A stretch of 64,000 bases of DNA from Tigriopus japonicus. Lineage: Eukaryota; Arthropoda; Copepoda; Harpacticoida; Harpacticidae. Below, piece after piece: positions 1-12,745 of the stretch. Where the stretch lies: the NCBI GenBank assembly GCA_010645155.1, contig CM021316.1, forward strand, positions 7,353,970-7,417,969. Reading direction: 5' to 3'. Each line of letters starts with the position of its first letter. The stretch's first letter is position 1. The translations under genes were made by a program, and so were the position numbers. The notes under the pieces were generated by a model. That model was not told the DNA's origin. It was given only the letters and a program-made list of their open reading frames with translations, and ran no database searches.

Positions 1-325
1 CTGTCCAGAAGGAATTAAATCATGGACTTCCAAATAATCTACAAGCTTGGACTTCATAATCTTCTCAAAAACCTTTGCAACGCTGGAGGTCAGAGAAATG
101 GGCCTATAATAACTAGGGAGTGACTTATTTCCCCCTTAAAAATTGGAACGACATGAGCTACTTTTAGAGAGGAGGGAAACTTGCCCTGATCTAAAATGCA
201 ACGCATCAAATAGGAGAAAACAGGGGCAAGAATCTGTGAACATTTCATCAGAAACTGAGATGTCACACCATCAGGTCCAGGAGAACTCGAGAGCTTTAAG
301 CTCTTGATGGCCTCAAAAGCATTTG
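1..325 (-). mobile_element. LINE reverse-transcriptase fragment (Jockey/CR1-like)
   Basis: Read on the minus strand, this stretch matches about 51650-51960 of the larger LINE copy in this window. It covers the RT segment running from the 'SSPGPDG' block through the 'NYRPISL' block to 'LVEHLEAHDIIP'. The homology stops abruptly near 325, next to unrelated AT-rich sequence. It is a truncated, non-functional fragment and may extend off the left edge of the window. Confidence 0.85.
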
Positions 326-792
326 GATTTTGTGATACTTAAACTAATTATTACACATGACAAGGGATTTTCCTCTAAATCTGGTTTTGTGCACGCACAA
401 GCCAACGCTTCGCCAGGCCCAGGAGCTCCACCAAAATAATGCTAATAAACCTTTCATGTCAAATAAACGCGTAAACGCATAAATGTGTAAGCATTGAAGC
501 TCGCAATAAGTAAGTAAGAAAAAAACAAACAAGCAAACAAACTGACACGCAACTGTCGAGAAATGTGTTCTGATACCCTCAAAATGCTTACTCGTTCAAT
601 CATTGACCAATCCTCCTCCTTCGCAAATGACCTGTCCACACCCAAACGACGCATGTGCCGTACGTGTCGTAAACGCTTGTTTGTTATATGCTCAAACGAT
701 CCCACAAATAGTAAAGTATAAAATGACGATAAGATTAAGGATAAAGTTATTTAAAGCATCTTGTTCGAGCAAGACAATGCAGTCCCAGCAAT
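326..792. other. Spacer upstream of the lipase gene
   Basis: No gene is recognised here. Short open frames on both strands show no family resemblance. The sequence directly before 793 should hold the lipase promoter and 5' UTR, but I see no clear TATA box or initiator I would defend. Confidence 0.5.
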
Positions 793-1918
793 TTGAAGAA
801 AGCATTAACCAGAATGCGATCTTTGCTCTTGTGCCTCGGCCTTTTGGCTGCAGTGGTGTCGGTTTTGGCCAAACCGCATCAATCTGGAGAGCTTCAGGTC
901 AAGAAAGGCGACATCAACGATGTGAAATTCTACATGTACACCAGGAAAAATGGAAACAACGGACAAGAGTTCCCTTTTGACCTCTCAACTTTGGATGGAA
1001 CAGACTTCGACGCCTCTCGTCCCCGAACATTCGTGGTGGTCCATGGGTTTGTGAATGACATTGCATTTACCGAGCGTTTTGTTGATGGTAAGTCTTGATA
1101 ATTGCAGAAATTGAAGGGTTTCCCATCTCAAACGAGTTCGATCCAGATCTTCTTCAGAGAGAAAATTGTAACATCATTGGCGTTGATTGGGGCCTGTTGG
1201 CTAGTTGGACTAACTATTTTGAGGCAGCTGAGAATGCATTGGATGTGGGTACACGTGTGGGAGAGCTGGTTAGCAAGATTATCGCCAAGACTGGTTTGCC
1301 ACACAGCAAAATTCACGCCATTGGGCACAGTCTGGGAGCACAAGCATTGGGACATTTGGGACGGAAGGTCAAGGCTGATACTGGTTCCAAGGTGGCCAGA
1401 CTGTCAGGTTTGGATCCAGCTCGCCCTTATTTTGAAATCCTCGATCCATCTTTGCAACTGAACAAGAACGATGGAGAATACGTGGATGTGATTCACACCA
1501 ACAGTGGCAGCCTCATTGATGTAAGATCTACTGCCTAAACATGATTTCGCTCTTTGACCTGATCTCCTCTATATAGGGATGTTTGTCCTTTATGCACCCC
1601 ATGGGACACGCAGACTTTTACCCCGCTGGCGGAGATCACCAGCCTGGCTGCACTGAAATTTGTCTGGGTGACTGCACTGAGAATGACCTCATTGACTTAA
1701 TCAAAGGAGGTTGCTCTCACGATCGAGCAGTTCTTTACTTTATTGAATCGATCAATTCCAATCGAGCCTTCAATGCTGTGGAATGTAGCTCTTGGGAGGA
1801 TTTCCAAAGTGGCAGTTGCTCTGGTGGCAGTGTGGAAATGGGATTCGATCAAAATTCGGCTCACGGTACGTTCTACCTTGACGTGAACCGAGATCCTCCT
1901 TTTGCAGCTGGATTATAA
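793..1918 (+). CDS. Secreted pancreatic-lipase-family enzyme (triacylglycerol lipase / phospholipase A1 type)
   Basis: Exons 793-1087, 1108-1520 and 1577-1918 give a 349-residue protein. The N-terminus is basic then hydrophobic (about residues 1-26, ending VLA), a signal peptide for secretion. The alpha/beta-hydrolase core shows HGF (oxyanion region), VDW, the nucleophile elbow GHSLGA (Ser173), SGLDPA (Asp201) and a late CSHDRA (His284), so the catalytic triad is complete. Expected function is hydrolysis of ester bonds in dietary or yolk lipids. It is shorter than vertebrate pancreatic lipase and lacks the C-terminal PLAT domain, as in insect lipase and phospholipase A1 relatives. The protein ends just after the conserved GTFYLDVNRDPPFA block, so the C-terminus looks natural. 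The first intron is only 20 nt and is needed to restore frame; a sequencing indel or a broken gene is the alternative. It converges with the kinase gene that ends at 2219. Confidence 0.88.
1088..1107 (+). other. Putative 20-nt intron in the lipase gene
   Basis: The stretch begins GTAAGT and ends TTGCAG. Without removal, the frame hits TGA four codons later. Removing exactly 20 nt joins ...FVD to EIEGFP... in phase 1 and restores the lipase frame through VDW and GHSLGA. The next strong acceptor (ending 1157) would break the frame. Introns this short are exceptional in animals, so an assembly or sequence indel must be considered. Confidence 0.5.
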
Positions 1919-2218
1919 GCAACATATCCGGCATATCTATCCCAACAACTGGAGGAAACTACGCCTGAAAATTGCAACCATGAAGTTCAAAATGACTAAT
2001 TATTGAAAACATTACAACGTCTTTGCATTTCAAATATTATGGAAATGATCTTATTACATGAGGAAATGCGAATATAATACACCCGAAATTAGGTCATCTG
2101 CATCACATTGCTTCGATTCATAATTAATTCGCTTTGAAAAAGCTAATATCTCTGTAAGTTAGTAAGGTACTTTTGGTCATCTGTTCTCTTCAGGAACAGA
2201 AGAAAATTGAACGGCATT
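1919..2218. other. Convergent 3' region between lipase and DLK genes
   Basis: About 300 nt separate the two stop codons. The stretch is AT-rich and must carry both 3' UTRs. I see no canonical AATAAA close to the lipase stop; AATATAATA near 2070 is the nearest variant. No other gene is visible. Confidence 0.5.
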
Positions 2219-5200
2219 CTATTCTAGAATACCAGTCATGAATGGTAGGAGATTTGAATTTGGCACGTCCACAATAGAGAGGTCGTTTTGCAACGTGGTG
2301 TCATCTGACCCGTCTTCATCTTGATCGTCAATTCGTTCCCGTCTTTTTAATTGATCCACTATGTTGTCATTTTGTTTTTTACCGTCTACTGATTCAGTAG
2401 GCACAATATTTATAGCTTGGAGTCTCTCGACAATGTCTTGGTTGCTCTCCAATGTCGACCTTTGGCTTGAACAAGGATATTCCGTTGTGTTGCCTTCTTC
2501 AGAGCTGATGGTGGATATAGATTGCATCGAAACAATCGATTGGCGGTGCTTGGCGCGAATGGGCCTCCGAATTGTGCTAAAATGAGAGGAATTCAGCAAT
2601 TATTAGCCTGTCCTGCTAGATATAGAAACTGAGCGTCGTTAAAAAGTACTCGCATTAAGAAACAATCCCTACCTTCTCCGTCTGAGCATAAAACGAGGAT
2701 TATCGAGATCTGAATCGTCGCCGCTCTCCGCGGCTTCACTCCATTTTTCTTCCCCGGAAGGAAGTTCATCTCTGTCATCGCCGGAATCGGTGCTCTCTCC
2801 ACCGCCATCCTCATCATCGAATCGCACCACGTTGTCTCTCACAGCCGGGTTGTTGTTCTCGTTTGGTTGAATAAAAGTCCCGACACGCCTGGCCGAGCCC
2901 GGGGAAATGCGGGTCGAGTACTCGTAATTCAAGGACAAGGGACTGTAGTTGTTGGGCTGATTTAAATGCATATCGACGGACTCGCCATTTGTTATCATTT
3001 CCATGACTCGAGGATCCAGAGATCGGAGCAGTTCGTCATTGGTAAAAAAATCCGTCACCGGAGGGCATTGGCGTTCATCATCGTCGCTCGAAGATGTCTC
3101 AAATCTCGCCACGGAGATTGGATTTTGAGCAAGAGGGTTCTGATTCTCGTCCTGGTTCTGAATTGGATATGGGCTCGACCGCAAGTTTGTGTTGTCCTTG
3201 TCCAGAGGTACATTGGCGTTATGGTTATGGCGAGGAAGACTGAGGGGAGATGGGACATGCCCCAGGCCTGGAGATGCTGTACCATCAACCAGATCAGATT
3301 GAACCGATGGAGATCGATGTGAGAGTCTGGGACTGGCATAGCAGGAAGTGCGTCTCTCACCTTGGGGGCTATTCTGAGGTGAGGCTCCCGTAAGAGAACC
3401 AAAGTTGCTAGATCCATGGCTTCCAGATCTCCGATGTCGAGGCTTGCGCACTTTCAACTTCTCGGCTGTGGGATGGTATTGCTTGACATCGTCTGCCTGG
3501 TTCATGTTCGTTTTGGTAACCACTGAATCGTTTGAAAGGCACCTTGGGTTCATCTAAATTAGAAAAACAAATTTAAAAAATAGCTGATGTTTTTCTTTGA
3601 TAATGTTCAGCAGATATTCTCAAACGTGCAGTGTGTAGAAATCATGCGAGTTTTAGTATGGAGAAAGAAACAGGGCAGGTTACTATGCAATGGGTCATGC
3701 ATGCGTTCTATATAACTAATCAACTAATTGGGGAGACAATGAGCCCCCTTACCGGCTCCAAGAGAGTGAAGTTGCCATTTTCAACCCGCTTTACCCGAGA
3801 CCAATCAATCCCGACCGCCCCTGTTACTGGTGTTGGCTTGAGATTTGTAGTGATTTGTGCGCACAAGTTAGATTCAAGATGTGTGAGTGAGATCAAGTCC
3901 ATGGGATTCTCTCTTACCACAATGGAAGGATCGCCCCCGTCTAACGACTCGACTGGATTGGTTGAACATGGGTTTGGGTATTGGTGGCCCAGAAGCATGG
4001 TTGGTGGGGGAATTTTAAAAGGAGATTCTGGACTGGTAGACAACACCTCGGGTGTGGAAGGACTGGACTTTCGGCTTCGATTGGTGGATAGACTTCGGCT
4101 GGGTCGTTTGTGAAAACGGTCGGGTGTTTTCACGGAGAACGGTCGGTGCTTCTTTTTGTAGTGAGCCTTGCACCCTTGGTTATTAATCTGACGCTCTCGT
4201 CGAGCCAAGGCACGTTCGGCCTCCTCTAGGCGAAGTTTCCAGGCCGATAACTCCATGTAAAGGTCGTTGACCTTTTTCAGTTTTCTCTCGTATAACTCTT
4301 TCACATCTTGAGCATGCTTCAATTCTTGCTTTCTTTTCTTGACCAGAGCGTCCTGACCAACGATAGGCATGGTCACATCTTCACCTTTCATCCGTTCATT
4401 ATGCTCCCATACTTCGCGCTTCCACGATTGCTAAACAAATTATCAGAGGAAAAAGAACGCAAATTCGCAACGTTTTCCACCAAAACAAAAAAATCGACGC
4501 TTTTCTACCTGTGTTCGGAAGTAATCTTCTTGTTTGAAACTGAGGATTTCAACGGCGGCAATGTCGAGGTGCATGAGGATGTGTTTGAAAGAAGGGCGGT
4601 TCCTGGGTTTGGGAGCCCAACATTGCTTGACCAAAAGCTTAAACCCATCTGGACAACTGGATGGAATAGGAAGCTGAAGCGAGTTACTTCCGACTCCCCA
4701 AATGATGGCTGAACTGTCGACATTCTTGTACGGGATTTCGCAAGTCAGAAGCTCCCACAAACAAACGCCAAAGCTCCAGATGTCCACTTTTTCATTGCAG
4801 GGCTCATTTCTAATGACTTCAGGGGCCATCCAGGCCACTGTGCCTGCAAAACTCATGCATGTGGACTGATCTCCACCCCAAGCTCGGGATGTTCCGAAAT
4901 CGCTGATTTTGATGATTTCATTCCGTCCAATCAATATACTAAAAGATGGGACAGCGAAGGTAATTGTAAGAAACACTTTAAATCTTCGACGGTTGTACCT
5001 ATGACAATGAATCAATTCTAGCCTAGGACAAGTTCTTTCTAGTACTTACTTTGGACTTTTGAGGTCACGGTGAATGATTTTGTGATCATGGAGATACTTC
5101 ATTCCGGATGCCACTTGTCGCGTCCAATCGACAAGTCGTTTCGGAGGAACTCGGTCCTTTTCCTCTCGAAGGAAGTTAAACAGAGGTCCATGGGGACAAT

Positions 5201-7181
5201 ATTCCATAATGATGCAATAGCATGGGTTTTGGGTCGAAACACCCCGAAATTGTACGATGTTGGGATGATTGAGCTTCCGCAGATGGTGAATGTTTGTCTC
5301 AGCCACCTCTTTGACCTTCTTTACTGCCACGAGTTCAGTTTTCCAACGTCCAACAAAGACGGCACCTTGAGCACCCGATCCCAGCCATTCCAGGTCAGAT
5401 ATGGACTCAAAAGGGATCTCCCAGTTGTCTAAAAAAGAAAAGAAATTATATACTATATGACGCTTATTCTATGAGTACTACGACTTTTATAGATAGACTT
5501 TGACTGCGTGCTCTAAACATAGAGTCTTCTTTTGGGGAAATTCCCAACGAAACGTGACGGTTTCATCCAGGCCTCTTAGAGGCATGAGAAAAAGGAGAGG
5601 ACGCTTTCCTTTTCTTCCAAGCCTCTCCAAGGACCAAAAAGGCTTGCATGTCTCGAAGGGGGAAATTCCAAAAAAACAGAGTGTACGAAACGTGACAGCA
5701 AGCCAAGCTTTGCTGATTCAATTGTTTAAACAAGGGTAACGGAAATTTTTGTTAAATGGGGAGACAGGGTGTTGTTACGGAACTTACCATAGGAACACCT
5801 TGAATAAGAACTCATCTGGATGTTTTTTGAAAGGATCGAAGAACAAGATCTGTCGTAAGATAAGTTACAACTACTTCCTCTGCTTTACTCCCTCACTATT
5901 AGAGTACTGTGCTTATCTGTTTGCAGTAACCAAAAAAAAGCAATCAAGTTAACACATAAGAATTATTTTAAAGTACACCAAAATGAAGTCCGATTAACGA
6001 GCCTCAAGTATGGACTCGGCCCAACTGTTGTGTTTGAAATGCAGTAGCTGAAATTGGGGCGAATATACAATACTAGACGAACGTTAATCTGACTTGATTT
6101 TGGTATATTCTAACACAAATCTCATCTGCGTTGGCATGCAGACTAGTACATGCAGATACACGTTACTTTCAAATTGAAAACAGCTTCGTCTAGAATTCTT
6201 ACCACTCTGATCCTCAAGCTCTGCTGGTTTGGTTTTGCCGATGAAGTTCACGAAAGGCTTAAAACATCCAAGGAAGCTATCCATGATACCGGCATTGGCA
6301 GCCACTCCTCGGGCTAGAGCTCCTTCTCGATAAGCCAGATGATAATCCAATTCGAATTTTTGAGGCGAGAGTTTTGGAGGAGATGTCTCATCAACGGGTG
6401 TCAGGGGTCCAATGGGACTGGGGGCTGAAGATAAACTGAGGTGGATTGCATCTTCCGTCAAGTGGAGGGCACTGAAGTCAAACAAGGAGAAAGCCCGATT
6501 AAGGCGAAGGCCTCCACTCATTGTTCACCGAGGACCCCTGGACAGGGATGTGTATTTCTCCAAAATGAATGCGCCCTCGGTGTGGGGTCTCTTTAGTGTA
6601 CCATTTTACAGGATATTGACACCACCTGGCCAGATTAGGCACTCACTCCCACTCGTTAGAAAGGCGGAAAAACAATGACCCGATATCTCAGAATGACAAC
6701 ATGGCTAGCTGGTTTGGTTGTTTTGAGGTCCATTGGCCAAGACCAATGAAAGACGTGAACAAACTACTTCTGAGATAGTGTTTCAAACTTAAAATCTCAC
6801 ACTGGTTAGTTAGCATACATACGCCTTGACCCTAGCCTTTCAACACGGCGCAAACACACCTTTGATTAATTCGCCTTACCTGTTTTCAAAGTTAAGGGCT
6901 TCATTGTCTGAGTTGGGCAAGGACAGGATGCTGAGGGAAGTGGGCGTATTTCTTGACACCAAAGGGAAATCCCCAGCACTCTGAAGGTAAAGCTGATGTT
7001 TGTTGGCTTTGTTGAGGGTCTGAACCATCCTGTGATTAGGTAACGTATGAGACCGAGTGGCTTTGGGATGCGAGTGATTGTTCTGGGACACATCGTTCAA
7101 AGTCAGATTTGGAGGTAACGTGGTTCCACGCTGAGGCACTGGGAACGAATGTTTGGGCGATAGAGTGGTCGTCAAAACCAT
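2219..7181 (-). CDS. Dual leucine zipper-bearing MAP kinase kinase kinase (DLK/LZK; MAP3K12/13, wallenda, DLK-1 family)
   Basis: Seven exons in transcript order: 7181-6880, 6471-6203, 5428-5050, 4938-4509, 4430-3753, 3553-2673 and 2576-2219, giving 1098 residues. All junctions keep frame and have GT/AG sites. The kinase domain spans about residues 205-447: glycine loop GSGAQGAVF (207-215), VAVKK (Lys227), HRDLKSPN (Asp312, split between two exons), DFG (Asp330), MAPE (354-357). Flanking blocks such as [20 protein letters not shown] and [20 protein letters not shown] are diagnostic of DLK/LZK rather than other MLKs. A heptad-like helical region follows (about 480-535), corresponding to the leucine-zipper area used for dimerisation. 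The C-terminal ~480 residues are Ser/Pro-rich and acidic, with a basic RRRR stretch. Family role: a MAP3K upstream of MKK4/7-JNK and p38 that responds to axon injury and cytoskeletal stress. The start is uncertain; an alternative in-frame ATG lies at 6521 (see findings). Confidence 0.93.
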
Positions 7182-7394
7182 TATGGACACTAAACAAATG
7201 AGAAACAAGGAACACTTTTAGAATGGGATCAACAAAATGGGGCCTCGGTCGTTTCTCATCAGTTCACAATAGAGATCTCGTTGTTTGATTATTTTTGCCT
7301 TGCACACTTGTGTGTATGCTTAGGAATTTACGTCCTTTTCTCGTATGCTGGTTGAAATGTGGAACACGAGAGTACGGAACACGGGGAAGAAAGG

Positions 7395-7439
<45 letters not shown>

Positions 7440-10400
7440 CTTCTTTCCTTGCTTTATGGGTTGCGTGTCTCCCGCACTAGTGAGTGAAACTTCTGATATG
7501 AGGAGGATGGCAGCCGGTGATGACGCGCGGTGGTCGGTCAGGACCAAGTGGCGTGAGGTCGTTCTCGGTCTCTGAGACTCCAGCCTTCATGGGTTTTTAG
7601 AGACTAGAAGGCAAGCTCACTTTTTTGCCCTTGCAAGAGAAAGGCGACTATCACTATAGAGAAGGCACTTCGAAGACAAGGCACTCCAAACGAGGCATGG
7701 GCCAAAGTGACGTTGTGGAATCGACCAGCTACATGCTTGTGTATCCATTTTAATGCCTTAAACCAGAGAGTCGGATATGTCTTCCAGATATCATGCAAAA
7801 GTATGAATGTCAGGATGATGCAAATGGCTGGAATGTTTGCTCTTGGCCAGTCACGAAGAGATTAGAACAAATCATAATATAGTTATACCTCTAGAACTAA
7901 CGCCCTCTGTGCTCAAACATGTGAAATCGCCGTCAAATATGAATCCGTCACATTCTCCAGATAGTTCGAAGATGTCCGTGGATTATCTATCAATCTCTGG
8001 CAGGGTCTTCGAGGCTGGGAATTCCACGCACCGCAATGTGTCAAGTCAAACTCAGAACCAGCCAATGAGAAGCGGGAGCACTTAGTGAACTTGATCGGTG
8101 ACGTCAGTTTCAACCAATCAAAGAACTCGGCGAGTGTCCGACCTCGTTGTCGATTCTCGCGTGGCTCGAACGTTGCAAATGGTACCCAACTGTATCCAAC
8201 TCTAGCCTACGGTGTCGGTGGGTTTGGACGGTCTACGCCGCTGTTCAAGTGCAGCAACTTCTCAGAGGACAGTGAGCAGGAAATTCCAGGAATTCGACTG
8301 CACTCTTTCTTTCTTTGCTCTTTGGTTCAGGTTCGGTCCCATGGAAAACAAGAGAAAATAGTGCGCCAAAATACTCAACGAAACTGACTTTGGGAGTGTG
8401 TTGAGATATACTGGGAATACTATTTTCTAGAGAACGGACAACATCTTTCATAGAAAAAGGCTGAAGTTCCACGGCACAAATACGAGCGCCTTATGATGCA
8501 ATATAAAATCATTTATTGTTTTAGACTTGACCAATTTTTCTGTCACCTAGACCTATGTTTGAGCCAGATAAACAAAGAACAGTGGCGCTTAAAATAATGC
8601 AATATTTTACTACTTTCATGATTTTCAAACAATTCAAACTGTGAACAAGCTAAGGGATACCTTAAGTTTGCATTCAGGTTGCTTAAAGTGCGCGTATGAC
8701 CGGCTTCTTTCTGAAGGTTCCTCAAGTTTTCTAGGTCAACAACACACATCCTTACAATGGACCAAACTTTGTGCTAAGGAGGTTAATCTATACGGAAAGA
8801 CTTTTGATTTATTAAAGAAAACAGAGGTCATTTGTTGCAGGATCCGTCGCAAAATTGCCTTTTTCAAAACAAATTCTTGATGTGTGAACCCTCGACTGTA
8901 TTTTTTTCTGAAGCTTGCCTTTTTGCATCAACACGAGGCTCAACCTAAAGGAGGCTCAATCATAGAAAAAAATGTATCAACCTTTCAAAAAAATGGCTCC
9001 TATATCATTAACATATTTAGGAGTGAAGTTCGAGTATATGTTTGTGAAAACTAACAATTCTCTTTACAATTGACAACTAATAGAAAGAAGATCCTTCAAA
9101 TTTTCCTCAAATGAAGAAAATCATTGAAAGGTCGAGTTCGTTGGTCTTGCACATCATTTGAGTTTAGAGTGACGATACGTGAATGAGGTAGGGAGGGACT
9201 TTGTTGTGGTAAAACTTCTACAGTGTTCCAAAATTTTTACAAAGGCAGTGGAATCTTCTTTTGGTGACCAAATAAATCGCTTGAAATTTGAGGAACAAAT
9301 TTGAATATGCAAAATCGGTGGTTAAACGTATATTCTTTCTTTCAGTGTCCAAAGGTCCAATGGCTAGGTTTTCAAAGTTCGCCTTAAAATTTGGTCTTCG
9401 TCTTGTGCTATTATTGAAGACGACCAACCACGAAACCAACCACAGGTACTTGATTGCAACTGTGGTAGCCTTTCGGATTTGCCACAATACCCACACTTTG
9501 GACCGAAATCTGAGCCCGATATCATAGTCTTACCTGTCGAATAGGCTTCAAGTATGAGTTCACAAATCACTTGAGATGGCCATCATAGCCTTTCGTGGAT
9601 TTTAGTAAGTTTGTTTGGATTGAACGAAATTTTCTTCTCTTCACTTCACTCGAGGTGTCTTAAGGTGCGTTTAGTTGGCCCAGGAAGGTTTTTCAGCCCG
9701 ACTAACATTTTCAAAGCCGAGAGAGGCCGCGGTTGGAAAACGGCATGCAAGTTTGCGTCGCTCGTTCGTTCAGTTGATCTAGTGTGAACGTTCTAGAGAA
9801 CATGCAGGGCCCACCAAAACCGTCTTCAGCCAGGTGAAGGATTATCTTCATCATCATCATCATCATCATCCCATGCAGGCAGGTAGAAGAGTGGTGCCTT
9901 CTGAACCAAAGTTAGGCTCTCACACACCAAAGCCAAGCAAATGGTTTACAGGCCGGTGGTCGTCTCTCCATAGACAGTACAGGATGTGTGTGAGAACTAC
10001 TTGGTTCCACCTCAAGCTAGTAAGTAGAGACCAAAGTGCTATCCGAGCATTTGGGGACCAACTGAGCTGGAGTATCGTTGAAGATTGTACTGGATGTAAA
10101 GAGAGCGATCAGAGGAGAGAGAGAGAGAGAGCGCAGAAAGAGATTCATTCGTTGAGTGGCAGCTAACCCGCCCATTCACCTGACTCTTAGTTGGCCCTAC
10201 GGAACGATTGGTTCGCACGGCCGGCACATTCAATATCCAGGTGAGAAAACGGAGCACCTTGGTGAGAGAATATTCGCGCTTGGTCCAACCGACCAAAAGA
10301 CGATGAACCTTGGTGGGTTGGTAGCAGTTGGTTGATGGCAGCAAGTGAGCTTGTGCAAAGTGAGGTACCTGCATGTATAAAAGAATGAATAGATGTTTTG

Positions 10401-12745
10401 TTGTTGTTGGCAGGCTAGCGAGTAGAACTCATTCCATATTTCAACGGCAGTCACGGCCACAAGGTTCTCAAACCGTCGTTTCCGAATGGTTTTGAAACTG
10501 TGACGTCAGACAACAAAACAAGAGAGTCGTGGTTAGTCGTTCATAAACCACTGATAACCATTGAGGATCAGTGAGGGGTGGAACCTAGCGATGGACGCAT
10601 TTTTGGCTTTGCAATGAAATGCTCTGTGGAGGGATAGCTTTTTAATTTTGAAATTGCATAGTATAATGTTGATTGCAAAAAATCAAACTATATTCAAGGA
10701 AATTTGAGTGTCGAGGTAGGGAGAGCGGATTGGAGCAGCTCTTCCAACAGGTTTTGGGTTGCATTTCAAAACTAGGAAAAAAATCTACAATTTGCTTTGT
10801 CGCTTATTTTAGGAAAAATTAACCATAATTGATCATAGAATTGATTTATCTTACTTTAAAAAAAAATTCTGAAGCCAAGAAACTACTTCTTATGCAGGCC
10901 ACTAGGTACAGAATTATTACAAGTTGTAACATTTAGTCGGCACTTGATAATGTGGAATATCATAAATATTTGTTACTATGTAATGAATTGACTGTAAGTG
11001 TAGCTGAGTAAGCGCCTTTTACTTAAAAACAATAAAAAAAAGAAAAATCTCGAGATTGGGCGATAAGTTTATTTAAGTTCCGCTTGTGGAGTTGGCCATA
11101 TTTTCTCTTTCGATTTTTGCCAATAAAAAATTCCTTTGAAGTTTCATAATGGTTATACATGCTTGACACTTGTTCATGTTATACTCTCACAAAACTTCCA
11201 TGGCTTCTCATTGTTGTTTTGCATTGTGAACAGGTAAGATCTCTGTTTGATTGAGGCACATTTGTTTCCTTTTTCGGAAAGGAGACATATCGGAAGGCGT
11301 TTTCTAACAATTTTTCATATTGAATTGCCGATTTCTTAAATTGTTATTCAAAAAATTGGGTGAGTTGCCATTCAGGCAAAATGAGTCATTCACTGTAATT
11401 GTAAAGTGTTGACCGGACAATCGATTTACAACGACAAAGTCTTTGGCTTTGTCGACTCTTGGTTCAGTTCATCTCGCAAGCGTATTATTTTTTTGCATAA
11501 CAGAGGAAGAGGCTCCAATTATTCATGGATGGTGTCACCAAAATACGAGTATGTTCAAAGAAATTTACATTATCGGCCTGCTTATATGGAAGTGGAAGGA
11601 CTACCTACATCATGCGATCGTCAAATATCAAATGTAATCTTGTAACATCATATAAATCTCTCCAAATCCCCAATTGATCAAGCCTTTAAAATTCAGGAAA
11701 CATTACCTCATCTTTTGCGTTTTCATCTAGACAAATCTTTCGCTTAACAACAACATAAGAGGAGCTTAAGTGTTACAATCATAGTATCCATGGAGCATTA
11801 CATTGCAATATGGCTCTTGATTTTCCGCTTCTCTTTACCATTCAGGGTTCATGGGCGGAAGATTGTATTTTAAATCATCTCCATTATCTGCAAAATCTTC
11901 AAAGCCGCATGTCAATAGAGATTCGTCGAAACTTGGTATAAAAAGCGGCCCTCATAATTGCTGATCCACCAATTAGTGGTGACCGAAACGCTCTTTTGGC
12001 CGTAAATTCCGGTTCTGTGAAGTTTCTTCAAGTCCTAGTATAAGTTGGATGGAAAGGATAGGGATAAGAATAACGGTGTTAAAGTTCAAATTACAATTGT
12101 AATGAAATAAATTGTAAATGTGTGGTAACTTTTTCCATGCTCGCTTTTATTTAAAAAAGAGACAGAATCTTTAACTTTTCAAACAAATATTTGAGTGACC
12201 TGAAAATTGAACCTTGTCTTTCTTACTCACTAACTGCAACAACTAAGGGAAAAAGTCATCCGCTTAATTGAGAAAAGATGAATTGAAAAATATTTTTAGG
12301 TAATCTAAACTACAAGCGAACAGGCATTCAACAAAATTTAATTAGAAAGATTTTCGTTCCGTTTATTAGTAGACTAACCTTACAGCAAATTTTCTCAGAT
12401 TTATTTATCTTAAATTATCGCATTCATGTAAAAAAAGGATGTCATACGAAAATGTTGAAATTAAGCAAACATATGATATCACATTAGATTATGTTTTCCC
12501 AAAGCTTTTGGTTTCGGTTTCAATTAATTGCCTTTTCGGCCTACAATCACTACATATACAGATAATCAACCAACCAACTCGAGTTAAGCAAGACTTCTGT
12601 TCGGTCCTCATTTACTATCTGGTCTGACGTAGAGTACAAACGCGAAGGTGAAGTGCACAATATACACTCAGATCTCTCTCTACCTTAAAGATTCATATTT
12701 ATTTCTGGTTTGGCCTCGAGCACACGGGCGGTGAAAATCTAAATC
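7182..12745. other. Long spacer between divergent DLK and channel genes
   Basis: No protein-coding gene is recognised in 5.5 kb. The DLK 5' exon is preceded by an acceptor-like site (just above 7190, reading TTTGTTTAG on the minus strand), so a non-coding first exon probably lies further up. Visible simple repeats: a (CT)n tract at about 7398-7436, (CAT)n at about 9848-9870 and a short (GA)n near 10115-10130. The remainder is AT-rich with no strong similarity to the repeats elsewhere in the window. Confidence 0.5.
7398..7436. repeat. (CT)n microsatellite
   Basis: This is a near-perfect CT dinucleotide run, read as GA on the minus strand. It sits about 220 bp upstream of the DLK start codon, so it may lie in the promoter or 5' UTR. 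Polymerase slippage here would be expected. Confidence 0.95.

Noticed and set aside
1095..1538. Lipase second exon read as a separate gene starting at TTG
   Set aside because: It has no ATG start, and the first half of the lipase fold is in the preceding exon. The 20-nt intron model joins them in frame.
9834..10166. Open frame with a poly-His run
   Set aside because: The His run is simply the (CAT)n microsatellite near 9848-9870. There is no family similarity or splice support on either side.
12439..12627. Small frame just upstream of the channel gene
   Set aside because: No similarity and no phase-compatible splice to the first channel exon, which has its own good start ATG at 12746.
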